Of a DNA stretch of 64,000 bases, positions 63,901 through 64,000 are shown piece after piece. The stretch covers positions 1 to 64,000 of the forward strand of contig NZ_BJZQ01000010.1 in NCBI RefSeq assembly GCF_007992115.1, written 5' to 3'. The translations under genes were made by a program, and so were the position numbers. The notes beneath the pieces were generated by a model. It was given only the letters and a program-made list of their open reading frames with translations, ran no database searches and had not been told where the DNA came from. Every line of letters begins with the position of its first letter. Position 1 is the first letter of the stretch. This stretch comes from Aeromicrobium flavum. GTDB taxonomy: Bacteria; Actinomycetota; Actinomycetes; Propionibacteriales; Nocardioidaceae.

Positions 63901-64000
63901 CCGACGTCCAGCGGCACTTCCTGGCCGGCGGCGGCGACCTGCCGAACGTCGAGCCGACCGCGGACTTCACGGTGACCAAGGACGGCCTGAAGGCGGACTT
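60912..64000 (+). CDS. Large secreted propeller/LamG/PKD surface protein (3' end cut by the window)
   Basis: At least 1029 residues; it continues beyond 64000. Signal peptide (MLRRPLVAVGTLSLLVLAVV). Residues about 45-435 hold five or so blades with the pattern GG-x-FT-x-VNG...A-x-FD, for example LYVVGAFTQVNGIARNRIAV and TVFGGEFPRINGQAQAGLVR. Then follow a fibronectin-III-like domain (about 450-545), two LamG-type domains (about 547-757 and 780-997; both with NDGQWH and AQAYNGYW) and the start of a PKD domain (VEPTADFTVTKDG). It is likely a surface adhesin or matrix protein. GTG 60912 after AAAGGA is chosen; ATG 60921 is possible. Confidence 0.85.
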   Translation, partial: MNSMLRRPLVAVGTLSLLVLAVVVPSITGAGAAEPLPETVTADALPTAQINGKATTVLIVNDTVYAGGEFTSARPPGAAAGTSESPRWNAMSFDLKTGALNSWAPQFNGQVKDIATNPAKTKLYVVGAFTQVNGIARNRIAVFDLPSGNLNNVAPNINGITSTVAATNDAIFVGGYFTGVNNLPRGRAAAIDASNGATLPWRRDADNNQVQSMEVSASANKVLMTGNFTSVGGSSEPGYGLFLSDATSGDPLPMPVNSQVRDAGANSGIAKTDSDGEKFYGVGWHYGSGGNVEGTFAANWSDGSLEWIEDCHGDTYDVAATSEVVYTASHKHYCGNSNGFPQSEPWSYYHSNAFSNDVRGTNTPDIYGYEDHPGAPRPELLNWWPTAAVGSISGQATWAVDAEGDYTVFGGEFPRINGQAQAGLVRYAKRSVASNPKKRGPQNSAAAINPSARSVRPGEVRLSWPANRDQDSAKLTYRIYRDNVNAAGLVHEEVQTARWWEGKPMSFTDTGLTPGASVRYQLRVLDDDGNLATSNWVTTTVALEDTLGTYGNAVFDDGATKYWRLGDSGNTVADWLGNDDTTAGSGVSRGTAGALNNSTDTASAFNGTANGRVISTQLTPGTNTFSTEVWFKTSSSAGGKIAGFGSSASGDSNNYDRHLMMNTAGRLVFGVYPGAERTVTSTRSYNDGQWHQAVASLSPGGQVLYVDGKRVAQRTDTTSAQAYNGYWRLGGDNTWTGAKNFNGQIDEFSVYPTALTAAQVNDHWMKSGRSSALKTVPADSYGAAVFNDSPEMYWRLTDTGSTATDSAVMGEQEGTIAGNKTAGRPGVIPGNTAIGLGPNTGLFGLNPGGVVVSKAQSAAPATFSQEVWFKTTMTGVGRIFGFGSSSGTAASSNYDRQLWLANGRLNFGVHPGTSVVITSSDTLNDGQWHHVVSTLGPDGMRLYVDGELDATHANTSAQAYNGYWKLGGDRQWTDSSTAWFNGDLDEAAVYSRPLSTSDVQRHFLAGGGDLPNVEPTADFTVTKDGLKAD

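Noticed and set aside
60720..63917. A 1065-codon minus-strand open frame opposite the large secreted protein
   Set aside because: Composition is Val/Gly/Arg/Asp-rich without motifs; the plus-strand frame has a signal peptide and clear LamG/PKD domains. It is a shadow.

Overview
The window is GC-rich chromosomal DNA with densely packed genes and many GTG starts. The gene set points to an actinobacterium: F420-dependent glucose-6-phosphate dehydrogenase, a GuaB/GuaB3 pair next to a ChoD-type GMC oxidoreductase, the Glp/GlpR division pair, protein O-mannosyltransferase, an Rpf peptidoglycan hydrolase, and dual CIRCE sites before groES-groEL. The order PMT / rsmI ... metG-tatD-rpfB-ksgA-ispE follows the mycobacterial order. 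The family could be Nocardioidaceae (Aeromicrobium/Nocardioides-like), but that is inference. No CRISPR array, transposase or prophage was seen.

Layout. 1-2.2 kb: 5-oxoprolinase operon pxpABC (minus strand). 2.3-5.6 kb: SAM methyltransferase diverging from groES-groEL. 5.7-9.0 kb: small DUF6907/XRE pair, then an AurF-like diiron oxygenase with a ferredoxin-fused reductase. 9.1-16.3 kb: guaB, guaB3, nitrilase, GNAT, succinic semialdehyde dehydrogenase, ChoD-like GMC oxidoreductase. 16.4-21.4 kb: 5-formyl-THF cyclo-ligase, UDP-glucose pyrophosphorylase, glp-GNAT-glpR. 21.4-25 kb: tRNA-Ala, two crcB genes, an LLM oxidoreductase, ECF sigma factor with a DUF4349 membrane protein. 25-38.5 kb: PMT, rsmI, fgd, YhgE/Pip with a degenerate ABC ATPase, metG, tatD, rpfB, ksgA, ispE, ABC-F. 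38.5-42 kb: GT2-GtrA glycosyltransferase, a GT39-type gene broken by one nonsense codon, marR, tRNA-Gln. 42-47.2 kb: glycosyltransferase, glmU-prs, membrane protein, rplY-pth. 47.2-64 kb: an exopolysaccharide/surface locus with a Wzx-like flippase, pyruvyl transferase, GT39 enzyme, two divergent low-molecular-weight tyrosine phosphatases, a Wzz/BY-kinase-like protein, a secreted beta-helix protein, two GT4-type transferases (one fused to GT2) and a large secreted propeller/LamG/PKD protein that runs off the end.

How it works together. UDP-glucose pyrophosphorylase and GlmU supply activated sugars. The final 17 kb looks like a Wzx/Wzz-type surface-polysaccharide system with its own kinase/phosphatase control and two large secreted proteins; no Wzy polymerase is visible inside the window.

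The most unusual signals are in non-coding or broken sequence. Two 23-bp operators of the same design sit in front of the diiron-oxygenase and gabD2-choD operons. A 63-bp palindromic element occurs twice, once in frame inside an ABC-F gene and once against the guaB3 promoter. A strikingly regular leaderless architecture (TANNNT box 6-7 nt before the start codon) covers about a dozen genes, including one back-to-back pair sharing a single -10 region and a 16-codon leaderless leader ORF in front of the BY-kinase gene.
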